64,000 nucleotides of DNA from JALSHZ01 sp964614535 (GTDB taxonomy: Bacteria > Pseudomonadota > Gammaproteobacteria > UWMA-0217). Numbering within the stretch: the stretch's first letter is position 1; each line of letters opens with the position of its first letter. Location of the stretch: assembly GCA_964614535.1 (NCBI GenBank), contig CAZTOZ010000023.1:83150-147149 (forward strand). The letters are read 5' to 3'. The translations under genes and the position numbers were made by a program. Below are positions 26,980 to 38,565 of the stretch, in pieces. The notes beneath the pieces were generated by a model. It saw only the letters and a list, made by a program, of their open reading frames with translations, made no database searches and had not been told where the DNA came from.

Positions 26980-27075
26980 ATGGAAACCAGGAAGAGTTCC
27001 GTTGTGAAAGTGAACATGGACAGGGTATTGGGCCTGTTGCTGCTGCTGGCGGCGTTGCTGATGCTGCGGTACTGA
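26980..27075 (+). CDS. 31-residue single-helix membrane peptide
   Basis: METRKSSVVKVNMDRVL then a strongly hydrophobic Leu/Ala helix ending in MLRY: the profile of a small inner-membrane protein. GAGGTG lies 8 bases before the ATG. Upstream is a perfect CRP-type site, and 65 bases after the stop is a strong terminator, giving a self-contained short transcript. Alternatively the transcript is a small RNA with a chance ORF. No homology is recognised. Confidence 0.5.
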   Translation: METRKSSVVKVNMDRVLGLLLLLAALLMLRY

Positions 27076-27140
27076 CAGCAACGGATCCGGAACGTTTTTC
27101 AGCCTTGTCGCAGGGAAGCGACTTTTTTGTTCTCATAAAA

Positions 27141-27166
27141 GCCCGCCCCGGTGGCGGGCTTTTTCT
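27141..27166 (+). terminator. Rho-independent terminator
   Basis: Perfect GCCCGCC / GGCGGGC stem with a CCGGT loop, followed by TTTTTCTTT. It would end the short transcript that includes the 31-residue ORF; an A run before the stem makes it partly bidirectional. Confidence 0.85.
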
Positions 27167-27231
27167 TTGCATCGCGCCGACCGCCGCCGATCCCGTCGCG
27201 CGGGAATGGTCCTCGGCGGATCGTGCTGTCC

Positions 27232-27420
27232 CGGTGAGGCCGTCGTTTCACCGGATCGCTGAAAACAAGACCCAATACATTGATTTGCCGTGCGCATGGT
27301 GAGAGGTTGGCAGGGCGCATGGCGTCCCCGACACCGCCATGCGGTCTCCAAGAAATCTCAGCGGTCATTTTGTTCGATTCACCCGCGACCCTGGCGACGC
27401 CCATGCGTTGCGGCGGGACG
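27232..27420. repeat. Degenerate repeat copy C with GCATGGCG hairpin
   Basis: On the minus strand a core GAATCGAACAAA, eight bases, then TGAGATT matches copy A (GAATCAAACAAA...CGAGATT) with a one-base gap. One end (GGCCGTCGTTTCAC) resembles the copy B end. Inside, 27317-27342 forms a perfect 8-base GCATGGCG / CGCCATGC hairpin. The relation to copies A and B is weaker than theirs to each other. Confidence 0.45.
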
Positions 27421-27521
27421 GGCGAATCGACGCACCGCGCTGTTGTCGACCGATTGCGGTCACATGGGGCATTACGGGTCGGGCCATGCCGATAACCCGC
27501 TGAATCAACGGGCGTTCTCCG

Positions 27522-28493
27522 ATGAAGGAAAAACTCAGAGTCCGCACGGCCATCGTGCTGCGCACCACCACGGGCGTCTCCCTGGAGGCCGCGCGGCTGG
27601 CGCTGTTCAATGCCCTGCTGGCGCGTCGCTACGACCAGCCGCTGGTGCTGCGGATCGACAATCCGATGGACGACGATGGCGCCGGCACCGAGGCCATGCT
27701 GGACGATCTGCGCTGGCTGGGGGTGGAGTGGACGGCGGGCCCCGATGTCGGTGGTGAACACGCCCCCTATCTCCGCTCACACCGCAGCAGCATCTACGCC
27801 GCTTTCTACGTCAAACTGATCGAGATGGGGCGCGCCTACCCCTGTTTCTGCACCGAGCGGGAACTGGAGGCCATGCGCCGTGCCCAGATCGCGTCCGGCA
27901 TTACGCCGCACTACGCCGGTGGCTGCAACCGGCTGAACCGGCAGGGGCGCCAGCACCGCATCGACAAGGGCCTGCCCGCCGTGCTGCGGTTCGCCATCCG
28001 CCGGGACTGGCGTTGCCACTACGACGACCTGCTGCTGGGACAGTACCACTGCGGCCCCGACGAGGTGGGGGATTTCGTGATCCGTGGACGCAACGGGGAT
28101 GCGCAGCGGGTATTCACTACCACGGTGGACGATGCGCTGTTTGGTGTCACCCACCGCTTCCGTGGCATCGACGAACGCCAGCAGGTGCCGCAACAACTGG
28201 CGCTGGCCGATGCGCTGGGTTTGCCGTTGCCACTCTACGGACATCTGCCGCGGCTGCTGCCGGCGGCGTCGGAACAAGACGGCCTGCCCACGCTGACCTC
28301 GCTGCGCCGGGCGGGCTACCGACCGGAGGCGGTGCTGAACCATCTGGCCCGGCTCGGACACCGTTACGACAGCGAGCTGGTGCTGGACTTCGACGAGCTG
28401 GCCCGCCAGTTCCGCCTCTCCCGCCTCTGCGAGGAGCCGGTGTTCCACCGCCGTGAACGGCTCGACGCCTGGCAGGCGGCGGTCACCGCCTGA
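27522..28493 (+). CDS. Glutamyl-tRNA synthetase-like protein lacking HIGH and KMSKS motifs
   Basis: 323 residues, the size of GluQRS or of a GltX catalytic core without the anticodon domain. The alignment to GltX is good: VLRIDNPMDDDGAGTEAMLDDLRWLGVEW, the zinc knuckle YPCFCTERELEAMRRAQ...YAGGC, TTTVDDALFGVTHRFRGIDERQQVPQQLAL and PEAVLNHLARLG. However, the HIGH position reads SLEA within TTTGVSLEAARLALFN, and the KMSKS position reads LPTLTSLRRAG. Both ATP-binding signatures are gone while fold and zinc ligands remain, so it is probably not an active synthetase. It may be a regulatory or tRNA-binding paralogue. glnS follows 92 bases later. Confidence 0.8.
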   Translation: MKEKLRVRTAIVLRTTTGVSLEAARLALFNALLARRYDQPLVLRIDNPMDDDGAGTEAMLDDLRWLGVEWTAGPDVGGEHAPYLRSHRSSIYAAFYVKLIEMGRAYPCFCTERELEAMRRAQIASGITPHYAGGCNRLNRQGRQHRIDKGLPAVLRFAIRRDWRCHYDDLLLGQYHCGPDEVGDFVIRGRNGDAQRVFTTTVDDALFGVTHRFRGIDERQQVPQQLALADALGLPLPLYGHLPRLLPAASEQDGLPTLTSLRRAGYRPEAVLNHLARLGHRYDSELVLDFDELARQFRLSRLCEEPVFHRRERLDAWQAAVTA

Positions 28494-28585
28494 CCGCCAC
28501 CGGACGGCATTTTGCCAGCGCGGCTCTCAGGCCGGCCTGATTCCCGTTACAATAACGCCTTTTTCGCCCAAACCCGGCCCGCACC

Positions 28586-30244
<1,659 letters not shown>

Positions 30245-30274
30245 GCGACGGTGGGGTATTCACCCCCTCCCTGG

Positions 30275-30324
30275 CCCTCCCCCTGGGAGGGGGAGGGAAG
30301 CCCCTTCTCCCCGAGGGGAGAAGG
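30275..30324. repeat. Twin perfect hairpins between convergent glnS and UDG genes
   Basis: Two adjacent palindromes: CCCTCCCCC/GGGGGAGGG (30275-30297) and CCTTCTCCCC/GGGGAGAAGG (30303-30324). The purine/pyrimidine-biased repeat sits between converging genes where it may act as a bidirectional transcript end, although T tracts are lacking. Confidence 0.55.
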
Positions 30325-30367
30325 TTGGGAAGAGGGGGAGGATCCTATGCCGGTCCCCCCCTGCGTT

Positions 30368-30979
30368 CTAGGCCACGATGGCCCGATAGGCCGGATGGGC
30401 CGCGATCAATGCCAACGCATCCTGCAATAAGCCCTTGCCCGGTTCGGTCACATGCCAGGTGGAGGCGCCGGAGGGGTGGGGCAGCGGGATGAAGTCCACC
30501 GGCCGGCCATCACATTCGATGCGGTGCCGCTGACCGATCACCGTCTTCAACGTGTCGACGGCCATGAAGCGGCCGATCGCGAGCTTGCCGACGGGGATGA
30601 TCAATTCAGGCCGGAGAATCTCGATCTCGCCGTCGAGCCATTGCCGGCAGCGGGCGATTTCGTCGCGATCGGGTACCCGATCGCCGCCCCGGGGTTTCTT
30701 GCCGGGGAAGCAGCGGCAGACGGCGCTCATATAGACGCGCTGGCGGAACCGTGGCTCGTCGAGACCGATCTGCGAAAACCATCGAAACAGTGTCTTGCCC
30801 GCGGTCCAGGCAAAGGGGCGACGGTGCTCGATCTCCTTTTCTCCCGGCGCCTGGCCCACCAGCAGCAGCTTCGATGCCACCGCTTCCCCGTGCACTGGCG
30901 GCCCGTGCATCTTCGGGCAGGCGCGACAGGCCTCGAGGCGTTCTTGTAGCCGTCGCAACCGCTGTTGCGTCGTCGCCAC
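30368..30979 (-). CDS. Uracil-DNA glycosylase family protein (Fe-S type)
   Basis: 203 residues. CRACPKM near residue 18 begins a four-Cys [4Fe-4S] pattern completed by SAVCRCFPGKKP and IARCRQWL; catalytic motifs are VGQAPGEKEIEHRRPFAWTAGKTLFRW and PLPHPSGAST. These fit the thermostable-type (family 4/5-like) uracil-DNA glycosylases that remove deaminated cytosine. It is the last gene of a pgm-pdxH-hypothetical-UDG operon (3-base gap before it) and a likely client of the ISC machinery. Confidence 0.85.
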   Translation of the reverse strand: MATTQQRLRRLQERLEACRACPKMHGPPVHGEAVASKLLLVGQAPGEKEIEHRRPFAWTAGKTLFRWFSQIGLDEPRFRQRVYMSAVCRCFPGKKPRGGDRVPDRDEIARCRQWLDGEIEILRPELIIPVGKLAIGRFMAVDTLKTVIGQRHRIECDGRPVDFIPLPHPSGASTWHVTEPGKGLLQDALALIAAHPAYRAIVA

Positions 30980-30982
30980 GTC

Positions 30983-31663
30983 TCAGCCGCCAGTGTTGCA
31001 GGCCTTGGCGGCGCGTTTGATCAGTTCGAGCTGTGGCGCGGCGAAGGCGGTGGAGCGGCCGGCCTGTTCCAGCCGGCCGAGCAGGTTGGTGGCGTCGTCG
31101 AGGATGGCCTCGCACTGCGCTGTGGAGAAGAGCGTCAGCGCATGCTCGACCAGTTTCGGGTGTTCGGACAACAGCGTGGCTGCCAGTTCGTCCGGCGCGA
31201 TCGGGGAGTTCTCGGCCAGCAGATCGGCAGCCAGTGGATTGGAGAGGGTGGTGTAGTGGGCCGCGCGGGCGTTGTCCTCGTCCTGCAGCGTCGCGATCGC
31301 CACCGGGTCGTTTTCGGCGTTCTTGTAGATGGCCTGCATCATCGGTGCCATCAGCTTGGCGATGGCATCGTGGATCGGGGTCAGATCACCGGGCAGCGTG
31401 GCGCTGGCCTCGAAGGCCTGGTCCAGCCGCGTCTTCAGGTCGAGCACCACCTGGGTGTCGGCCTGTGGCTCGAGCGCGGCGATCTCTCCCACCAGCGTCT
31501 CGAAATCGGCGAGGAAGGCGTCGTAGTCGGCCTCGTCCGCCTGGCGGGCCGTCTCGACCGCCTCGGCCGTGACGCTGTCGAAGTCGTCGAACAGCGGATT
31601 GTTGTATTTGCGTTTCAGATGTCGTTCGCGTGCGCCGGGGCGGGCGCTGAAGGGAATGCTCAT
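30983..31663 (-). CDS. Conserved-looking hypothetical protein
   Basis: 226 residues, acidic and predicted mainly helical, no signal peptide or membrane segment. A basic start (FSARPGARERHLKRKYNNPLFDDFD) precedes long helices; two Cys occur near the C-terminus (AQCEAILDD, KACNTGG). I recognise no domain. The ATG at 31663 has GGAAG upstream; a longer frame from 31855 runs into pdxH and is rejected. Position between pdxH (34-base gap) and the UDG gene (3-base gap) implies co-transcription, with no clear functional link. Confidence 0.7.
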   Translation of the reverse strand: MSIPFSARPGARERHLKRKYNNPLFDDFDSVTAEAVETARQADEADYDAFLADFETLVGEIAALEPQADTQVVLDLKTRLDQAFEASATLPGDLTPIHDAIAKLMAPMMQAIYKNAENDPVAIATLQDEDNARAAHYTTLSNPLAADLLAENSPIAPDELAATLLSEHPKLVEHALTLFSTAQCEAILDDATNLLGRLEQAGRSTAFAAPQLELIKRAAKACNTGG

Positions 31664-31697
31664 CGTCGGTTTTCTTCCGGTTGTATCAACGGGGTTG

Positions 31698-32332
31698 TCA
31701 GGGTGCCAGGCGCACGATCTCCCAGCCATCCTCGCGACGCCGATATTCGAAGCGGTCATGCAGCCGATTCGGCCGTCCCTGCCAGAATTCCACCGTTTCC
31801 GGCACCACACGGTAACCGCCCCAGAAATCGGGCAGCGGCACATGACCCTCGCCAAAGCGGCGCTTCATTTCGTCGAGTTTCAGCTCCAGTATCCTGCGGC
31901 CGCTGATGACCTCGCTCTGGTTGGAGACCCAGGCGCCAAGCTGGCTGCCGCGGGGACGGGTGAGAAAGTACTTGAGCGATTCGGCGGTCGATATCCTTTC
32001 GGCCCGGCCGCTGATCTCCACCTGCCGCTCCAGGGCGGTCCACGGAAACAGCAGGCAGACGCTGGGGTTGGCGTCGATCTCCCGCGCCTTCTGACTGCGA
32101 TAGTTGGTGTAGAAGACGAAACCCTGGTGGTCGAAGGTCTTGAGCAGCACCGTCCGCAACGATGGCCTGCAATCGGGCGAGACGGTGGCCAGGGTCATGG
32201 CGTTCGGATCGGTGATCCCCGCCGTCGTGGCCTGTTGGAACCAGCGCTCGAACTGCGTCACCGGGTCGGTGGAGAGATCCCGCCGATGCAGCCCCCCGCG
32301 GGTGTACTCACGCCGGTAGTCGCCGATGTCCA

Positions 32333-32333
<1 letters not shown>
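31698..32333 (-). CDS. pdxH: Pyridoxamine 5'-phosphate oxidase
   Basis: 211 residues. FMN-dependent oxidation of pyridoxine or pyridoxamine 5'-phosphate to PLP. Family marks are [87 protein letters not shown] and the C-terminal [27 protein letters not shown]. The start overlaps the pgm stop (TGATG). PLP is needed by the IscS and ThrC proteins in this window. Confidence 0.96.
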
Positions 32334-34039
<1,706 letters not shown>

Positions 34040-34053
34040 TTAAGCTTTTTTAC

Positions 34054-34536
34054 ATGAGATGGCCCGACGTTTGTCATATTTGCGAAAGCCCCCGTCCAGG
34101 CAGTTTTTCGGCGCTGATGGAGATGTACGAACAGAACTACATCCGCCTGCGTTGCCTCTGCCCGGAGATCCGCCGGCTCGATGGCCACCACGTCTCGAGG
34201 GTGCCCGGCGCCCACGATCTGCATCTGATCGTTCAGGAGCAGGCGCGACATACCACCACGGTCAAGCTCACCTATATGATGGACGATGGGGCGTTACGAC
34301 CCGACGTGGTGCTGCGGATCTATCACGATGCGTTGCAGGCGGAAGTCCTCAGCCGCCGCTGCCAGCTCAATGGCGCGCTGATGCGGGCGGAACGCAGCCC
34401 GACACAGGCGGCGCTGGCCTGTCGCTGGAGGATCAACCGCTTTCTCTACAAATGGCTCAACTACGTGGGCCGGCAGGGACACGGCTTTCGTGACCGGGTG
34501 TCACGACACTGCGAATGCGTACTCTGCGAGGCCTGA
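34054..34536 (+). CDS. DUF1249 (YqiB-family) protein with terminal Cys motifs
   Basis: 160 residues. The core (LMEMYEQNYIRLRCLCPEI, HLIVQEQARHTTTVKL, VVLRIYHDALQAEVL, RINRFLYKWLNYV) matches E. coli YqiB, a protein of unknown function. This version adds a CHIC motif near the N-terminus and HCECVLC at the C-terminus, absent from YqiB; together they could form a metal site. The ATG at 34054 keeps CHIC; 34117 would lose it. It is divergent from pgm and 9 bases upstream of the SDR gene, likely an operon. Confidence 0.78.
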   Translation: MRWPDVCHICESPRPGSFSALMEMYEQNYIRLRCLCPEIRRLDGHHVSRVPGAHDLHLIVQEQARHTTTVKLTYMMDDGALRPDVVLRIYHDALQAEVLSRRCQLNGALMRAERSPTQAALACRWRINRFLYKWLNYVGRQGHGFRDRVSRHCECVLCEA

Positions 34537-34545
34537 GGAACCACG

Positions 34546-35241
34546 ATGGCTGAAATGCTCGTCACCGGCGCCAACCGGGGCATCGGCCTCGAACTGGCGC
34601 GACAATACGTCGCCGACGGCTGGCGGGTGCACGCCTGCTGCCGGCGGCCCGAACAGGCACCGGCGTTGCAAGCACTGGCGCAAGCTCACCCCGGGCAACT
34701 GCGGATCCACCCGCTGGAGGTGACCGACGACGCCCAGATCGAGGCGCTGGCCGAGCGCCTCGATGGCCGTCCCATCGATATCCTGTTCAACAACGCCGGC
34801 GTCTATGGCCAGGCCGACGCCTGGTTTGGCAATACCCGCCGCGACGACTGGCTGGCGGCCCTGAACGTCAACACCATCTCGCCGATGAAGGTGATGGAGG
34901 CGCTGGTGGACAACGTTGCCGCCAGCGAGCGCCGGATCATCGCCACGCTGAGCAGCAAGATGGGCAGCATGGCCGACAACCGTTCCGGCGGAAGCTACGT
35001 CTATCGCTCCACCAAAGCGGCGCTCAACGCCGTCATGGTCAGCGCCGCCCACGACCTCAGGCCGCGCGGCATCAGCGCGGTCGTGCTCCATCCCGGCTGG
35101 GTGCGGACCGACATGGGCGGCCCCAACGGCGAGCTGTCGGTGAGCGAGTCGGTCGATGCCATGCGGCGGATCCTCGCCGGGGTGACAGTCGACGATGCCG
35201 GCAGCTTCTATGAGATCGACGGATCGATCATTCCGTGGTAA
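34546..35241 (+). CDS. Short-chain dehydrogenase/reductase (C-factor/Sniffer-like)
   Basis: 231 residues. Classical SDR marks: LVTGANRGIGLELARQY for NAD(P), DILFNNAGVYG, TLSSKMGS with the catalytic Ser, and YVYRSTKAALN with Tyr-x3-Lys. After the active site comes VVLHPGWVRTDMGGP. The sequence resembles C-factor/carbonyl-reductase-like SDRs; the substrate is unknown. GAGGAA precedes the ATG by a few bases. It ends 187 bases before iscR and is not obviously part of that operon. Confidence 0.87.
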   Translation: MAEMLVTGANRGIGLELARQYVADGWRVHACCRRPEQAPALQALAQAHPGQLRIHPLEVTDDAQIEALAERLDGRPIDILFNNAGVYGQADAWFGNTRRDDWLAALNVNTISPMKVMEALVDNVAASERRIIATLSSKMGSMADNRSGGSYVYRSTKAALNAVMVSAAHDLRPRGISAVVLHPGWVRTDMGGPNGELSVSESVDAMRRILAGVTVDDAGSFYEIDGSIIPW

Positions 35242-35340
35242 GCATGGCGCCCCGATGCCAGCAGCGACCGCCCGAGCCGGGGCGGAAGGCAGATGAGTGG
35301 CGGCATCGACTGTGCTATAAATCAGCGATCACTGATATTT

Positions 35341-35365
35341 ATTCTTGACTGTTTTACTCGGGAAT
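35341..35365 (+). promoter_or_regulatory. IscR type 1 site overlapping the isc promoter
   Basis: A 25-base segment beginning ATTCTTGACT and ending TCGGGAAT follows the E. coli type 1 IscR consensus (ATASYYGACT...AGTCRRSTAT) with few mismatches. It overlaps a good -35 TTGACT (35345-35350); TAGACT at 35369-35374 is the likely -10. [2Fe-2S]-IscR would repress its own operon here. Confidence 0.8.
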
Positions 35366-35373
35366 TGCTAGAC

Positions 35374-35405
35374 TCAGTCCAGACATACATTCGGGTCTGG
35401 TCTGA
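35374..35405 (+). promoter_or_regulatory. Inverted repeat in the iscR 5' leader
   Basis: Arms TCAGTCCAGAC and GTCTGGTCTGA (10 of 11 paired) around a 10-base loop, starting at the predicted -10/+1 and ending 23 bases before iscR. It could be a leader hairpin or a second regulator site. Confidence 0.5.
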
Positions 35406-35428
35406 ATGCACTACCGAGGAGTAGAATC

Positions 35429-35905
35429 ATGAAGCTATCAACCAAAGGACGTTATGCCGTAACGGCAATGATGGACCTGGCGATCCACGATCGCGAGGGT
35501 CCGGTGACACTGGCAGACATCTCGCAGACACAGGGCATCTCCCTATCCTACCTCGAACAACTCTTCGCCAAGCTGCGCAAGCGCGGCCTGGTCGAAGGGG
35601 TGCGTGGTCCCGGCGGTGGCTACCGTCTGGCGCGGATGCCCCACCAGATCACGGTGGCGGAGATCATCACCGCGGTGGACGAGAACGTCGACGTCATGCG
35701 CTGCCACGGCGATGGCAACTGTCAGGACGGCGAACGCTGCCTGACCCATGAGCTGTGGTCGGAACTGAGTCAGCGGCTGTACGATTTTCTCGACGGCATC
35801 ACGCTGGATCAATTCGTCGAGCGCCCGGAGATCCGCGAGATCGCCCGCCGTCAGGACGAGGAGGCCAAACGCATGAATTTCGTCTTTCCGCGTCCCGCAG
35901 CCTGA
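35429..35905 (+). CDS. iscR: Fe-S cluster-sensing transcription regulator IscR
   Basis: 158 residues, Rrf2 family. The N-terminal winged helix ([46 protein letters not shown]) is followed by the cluster-binding Cys92, Cys98 and Cys104 in [21 protein letters not shown], the same positions as E. coli IscR, with a His nearby. It represses the isc operon when Fe-S supply is enough. First gene of the ISC operon, with GAGGAG upstream. Confidence 0.98.
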   Translation: MKLSTKGRYAVTAMMDLAIHDREGPVTLADISQTQGISLSYLEQLFAKLRKRGLVEGVRGPGGGYRLARMPHQITVAEIITAVDENVDVMRCHGDGNCQDGERCLTHELWSELSQRLYDFLDGITLDQFVERPEIREIARRQDEEAKRMNFVFPRPAA

Positions 35906-35921
35906 TTTCAGGAGAAACCCC

Positions 35922-37142
35922 ATGTCCGTAAAACTCCCGATCTATCTGGATTACAGCGCAACCACGCCAGTGGACGAGCGTGTCGCCGAAAAGATGAGTG
36001 AGTGTCTGACCATCGATGGCGTGTTCGGTAATCCGGCATCGCGCAGCCACGCCTTCGGCTGGGCCGCCGATGAGCGCGTGGAGAATGCCCGTCGCCAGGT
36101 GGCCGAGCTGGTCAATGCCGATCCCAAGGAGATCGTCTGGACCAGCGGCGCCACCGAGAGCGACAACCTCGCCTTGAAAGGCGCGGCGCATTTCTACCGC
36201 AAGCGGGGGCAGCACATCATCACCTGCAAGACCGAACACAAGGCGGTGCTCGACACCTGTCGCCAGCTGGAGCGCGAAGGTTACGAAGTGACCTATCTCG
36301 ACCCGCAGGAGAACGGCCTGATCGATCTGGCCACGCTCGAGGCGGCGATGCGCGACGACACCATTCTCGTCTCGATCATGCATGTCAACAACGAGATCGG
36401 CGTCATCCAGGACATCGAGGCCATCGGCGAACTCTGCCGCGACCGTGGCATCCTCTATCACGTCGATGCCGCCCAGAGCGCCGGCAAGGTGCCGATCGAC
36501 CTACAGAAGCTCAAGGTCGACCTGATGAGCTTCTCGGCGCACAAGATCTATGGGCCCAAGGGCGTCGGCGCTCTCTACGTGCGGCGCCGGCCACGGGTGC
36601 GGATCGAGGCGCAGATGCACGGGGGCGGGCATGAACGCGGCATGCGTTCCGGCACGCTGGCGACACACCAGTGCGTCGGCATGGGCGAGGCCTTCCGCAT
36701 CGCCGGCGAAGAGATGGCGAGTGAGAACGAGCGGATTCTCAATCTGCGCAAGCGGCTCTGGGAAGGCTTCAAGGACATGGAGGAGGTCTATCTCAACGGT
36801 GACGAGGAGCGCCGCGTGGCCGGCAATCTCAACGTCAGCTTCAATTTCGTCGAGGGCGAGAGCCTGATCATGGCGTTGAAGGATCTGGCGGTATCGAGCG
36901 GCTCGGCCTGCACCTCGGCCTCGCTGGAGCCCAGCTACGTGCTGCGCGCCATCGGCCGTGACGATGAGCTGGCCCATTCGTCGATCCGCTTTTCCATCGG
37001 TCGCTACACCACGGCCGAGGAGATCGAATACACGATCCAGAAAGTGCGCGATGCCATTGGAAAACTCCGTGATCTGTCCCCACTGTGGGAGATGTATCAG
37101 GATGGTATCGATCTCAAGTCGATCCAGTGGGCGGCGCACTGA
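35922..37142 (+). CDS. iscS: Cysteine desulfurase IscS
   Basis: 406 residues. PLP enzyme that takes sulfur from cysteine for Fe-S clusters and thiolation. The start [18 protein letters not shown], the PLP lysine in [12 protein letters not shown] and the mobile-loop Cys330 in [21 protein letters not shown] are intact. It follows iscR by 16 bases. Its persulfide can also be passed to TusA, encoded at 8.6 kb (known for E. coli, inferred here). Confidence 0.98.
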   Translation: MSVKLPIYLDYSATTPVDERVAEKMSECLTIDGVFGNPASRSHAFGWAADERVENARRQVAELVNADPKEIVWTSGATESDNLALKGAAHFYRKRGQHIITCKTEHKAVLDTCRQLEREGYEVTYLDPQENGLIDLATLEAAMRDDTILVSIMHVNNEIGVIQDIEAIGELCRDRGILYHVDAAQSAGKVPIDLQKLKVDLMSFSAHKIYGPKGVGALYVRRRPRVRIEAQMHGGGHERGMRSGTLATHQCVGMGEAFRIAGEEMASENERILNLRKRLWEGFKDMEEVYLNGDEERRVAGNLNVSFNFVEGESLIMALKDLAVSSGSACTSASLEPSYVLRAIGRDDELAHSSIRFSIGRYTTAEEIEYTIQKVRDAIGKLRDLSPLWEMYQDGIDLKSIQWAAH

Positions 37143-37202
37143 CGTCTTCGCCCGGTTCTGTCGCCGGGACGACGACCACAACGCATTCAGAGGTGTACGA
37201 AA

Positions 37203-37592
37203 ATGGCATACAGTGAAAAGGTCATCGACCATTACGAGAATCCGCGCAACGTCGGCGTGCTGGACAAGGACGCCGACGACGTCGGCACCGGCATGGTCGG
37301 CGCGCCCGCCTGTGGCGACGTCATGCGGCTGCAGATCAAGGTCAACGACGATGGCGTCATCGAGGACGCCAAGTTCAAGACCTACGGCTGCGGCAGCGCC
37401 ATCGCCTCCAGCAGCCTGCTGACCGAGTGGGTCAAGGGGAAGACCCTGGAGGAGGCGGCGCAGATCAAGAATTCCGACATTGCCGAAGAGCTGGCCTTGC
37501 CCCCGGTCAAGGTTCACTGCTCCGTTTTGGCGGAAGATGCGATCAAGGCCGCCATCGAGGACTATCAGGGCAAGCGCAAGCGGGATGCCTGA
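37203..37592 (+). CDS. iscU: Fe-S cluster scaffold IscU
   Basis: 129 residues. Cluster ligands Cys37 (GAPACGD), Cys63 (YGCGSA) and Cys106 (VHCSVLAED) are present, as is the LPPVK motif (residues 99-103) recognised by HscA. It builds [2Fe-2S] clusters on sulfur from IscS. The 60-base gap after iscS is normal for this operon. Confidence 0.98.
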   Translation: MAYSEKVIDHYENPRNVGVLDKDADDVGTGMVGAPACGDVMRLQIKVNDDGVIEDAKFKTYGCGSAIASSSLLTEWVKGKTLEEAAQIKNSDIAEELALPPVKVHCSVLAEDAIKAAIEDYQGKRKRDA

Positions 37593-37619
37593 ACGGCCAT
37601 AGCCAAGAGAGGTGTGATC

Positions 37620-37943
37620 ATGGCGATTACCTTGACCGACGCGGCCGCCGACCGCGTCAGGAACTTCCTCGAAAAGCGCGGTTCGGGCATCGGCCTGCGG
37701 CTCGGGGTCAAGACCACCGGTTGCTCGGGGATGGCCTATGTGCTGGAGTTTGCCGACCAGGTGGAGCCGCAGGATACGGTCTTCGAGGACAAGGGCGTCA
37801 AGATCATCGTCGATCCGAAGAGCCTGACCTACCTCGACGGCACCGAGCTGGATTTCGCCCGCGAGGGGCTCAATGAGGGTTTCAAGTTCAACAACCCGAA
37901 CGAGGCCGATCGCTGTGGGTGCGGAGAGAGCTTCACCGTCTGA
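37620..37943 (+). CDS. iscA: A-type Fe-S carrier IscA
   Basis: 107 residues. The three Cys of A-type carriers are seen in TTGCSGMAY and in [11 protein letters not shown] at the C-terminus, and the whole chain runs collinear with E. coli IscA. It delivers Fe-S clusters to apo-proteins, mainly [4Fe-4S] targets. The ATG at 37620 is preferred to a GTG two codons earlier because AGAGAGG is best spaced to it. A terminator hairpin follows 25 bases after the stop. Confidence 0.97.
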   Translation: MAITLTDAAADRVRNFLEKRGSGIGLRLGVKTTGCSGMAYVLEFADQVEPQDTVFEDKGVKIIVDPKSLTYLDGTELDFAREGLNEGFKFNNPNEADRCGCGESFTV

Positions 37944-37968
37944 TCGCAGCCCGACCGCACCCAGCCCG

Positions 37969-37998
37969 AAAAAAGCCGGCCCGAGCCGGCTTTTTTCT
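37969..37998 (+). terminator. Intra-operon terminator between iscA and hscB
   Basis: Perfect GCCGGC / GCCGGC stem with a CCGA loop, extended by an A run before and TTTTTT after. It is a textbook intrinsic terminator lying inside the isc operon, with hscB starting about 25 bases later; partial read-through would lower hscBA-fdx-iscX relative to iscRSUA. Confidence 0.88.
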
Positions 37999-38020
37999 TC
38001 CAACGCATTCGAGTCAAGCC

Positions 38021-38563
38021 ATGCCGATTGATCTGACCGACAACTATTTCGCGCTGTTCTCACTACCGGTGGCCTTCGACATCGACCTGGCCGAGTTGGG
38101 CGAGCGGTATCGCGCACTGCAACAGGCGGTGCATCCCGACCGTTTTGCCGCCGCCGACGCGCAGGCGCAGCGTGCCTCGGTGCAGCACACCACCCACCTC
38201 AACGAGGCCTACGAGACGCTCAAGGATCCGCTGCGACGCGGCTTCTACATGCTCAAGCTCAAGGGCGTCGGTTCCGACCATCACGATTACACCACGGCCG
38301 ACGGCACCTTCCTGATGCAGCAACTGGCCCACCGCGAGGCGCTGGAGGAGATTCCCCGGCAGGACGACCCGTTCGCCGCGCTGGATCGCCTGCGGGACAC
38401 CGTCGAGGCCGAGGAGCAGGCGCAGATGGCGGCCTTCCGCGATGCCTGGGCGGTGGCCGACTACGAGGCCGCCAACGACGCCCTGACCAAGGTGATGTTC
38501 ATCCGCCGGCTGCAACAACAGCTCGACGAAACCGAAGAACAGCTCGAAGAGACATTGGATTGA
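38021..38563 (+). CDS. hscB: J-domain co-chaperone HscB
   Basis: 180 residues. The N-terminal J domain ([35 protein letters not shown]) has the essential HPD; a C-terminal three-helix bundle binds IscU ([13 protein letters not shown]...). It brings IscU to HscA and stimulates its ATPase. The ATG at 38021 gives the normal length; upstream residues belong to the terminator region. The last codons overlap the region just before hscA. Confidence 0.97.
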   Translation: MPIDLTDNYFALFSLPVAFDIDLAELGERYRALQQAVHPDRFAAADAQAQRASVQHTTHLNEAYETLKDPLRRGFYMLKLKGVGSDHHDYTTADGTFLMQQLAHREALEEIPRQDDPFAALDRLRDTVEAEEQAQMAAFRDAWAVADYEAANDALTKVMFIRRLQQQLDETEEQLEETLD

Positions 38564-38565
38564 CG

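Noticed and set aside
27099..27761. 220-codon minus-strand ORF over repeat C and the GltX-like start
   Set aside because: It crosses a terminator and a repeat, and overlaps a well-supported plus-strand gene; its similarity to other ORFs is due to the repeat.
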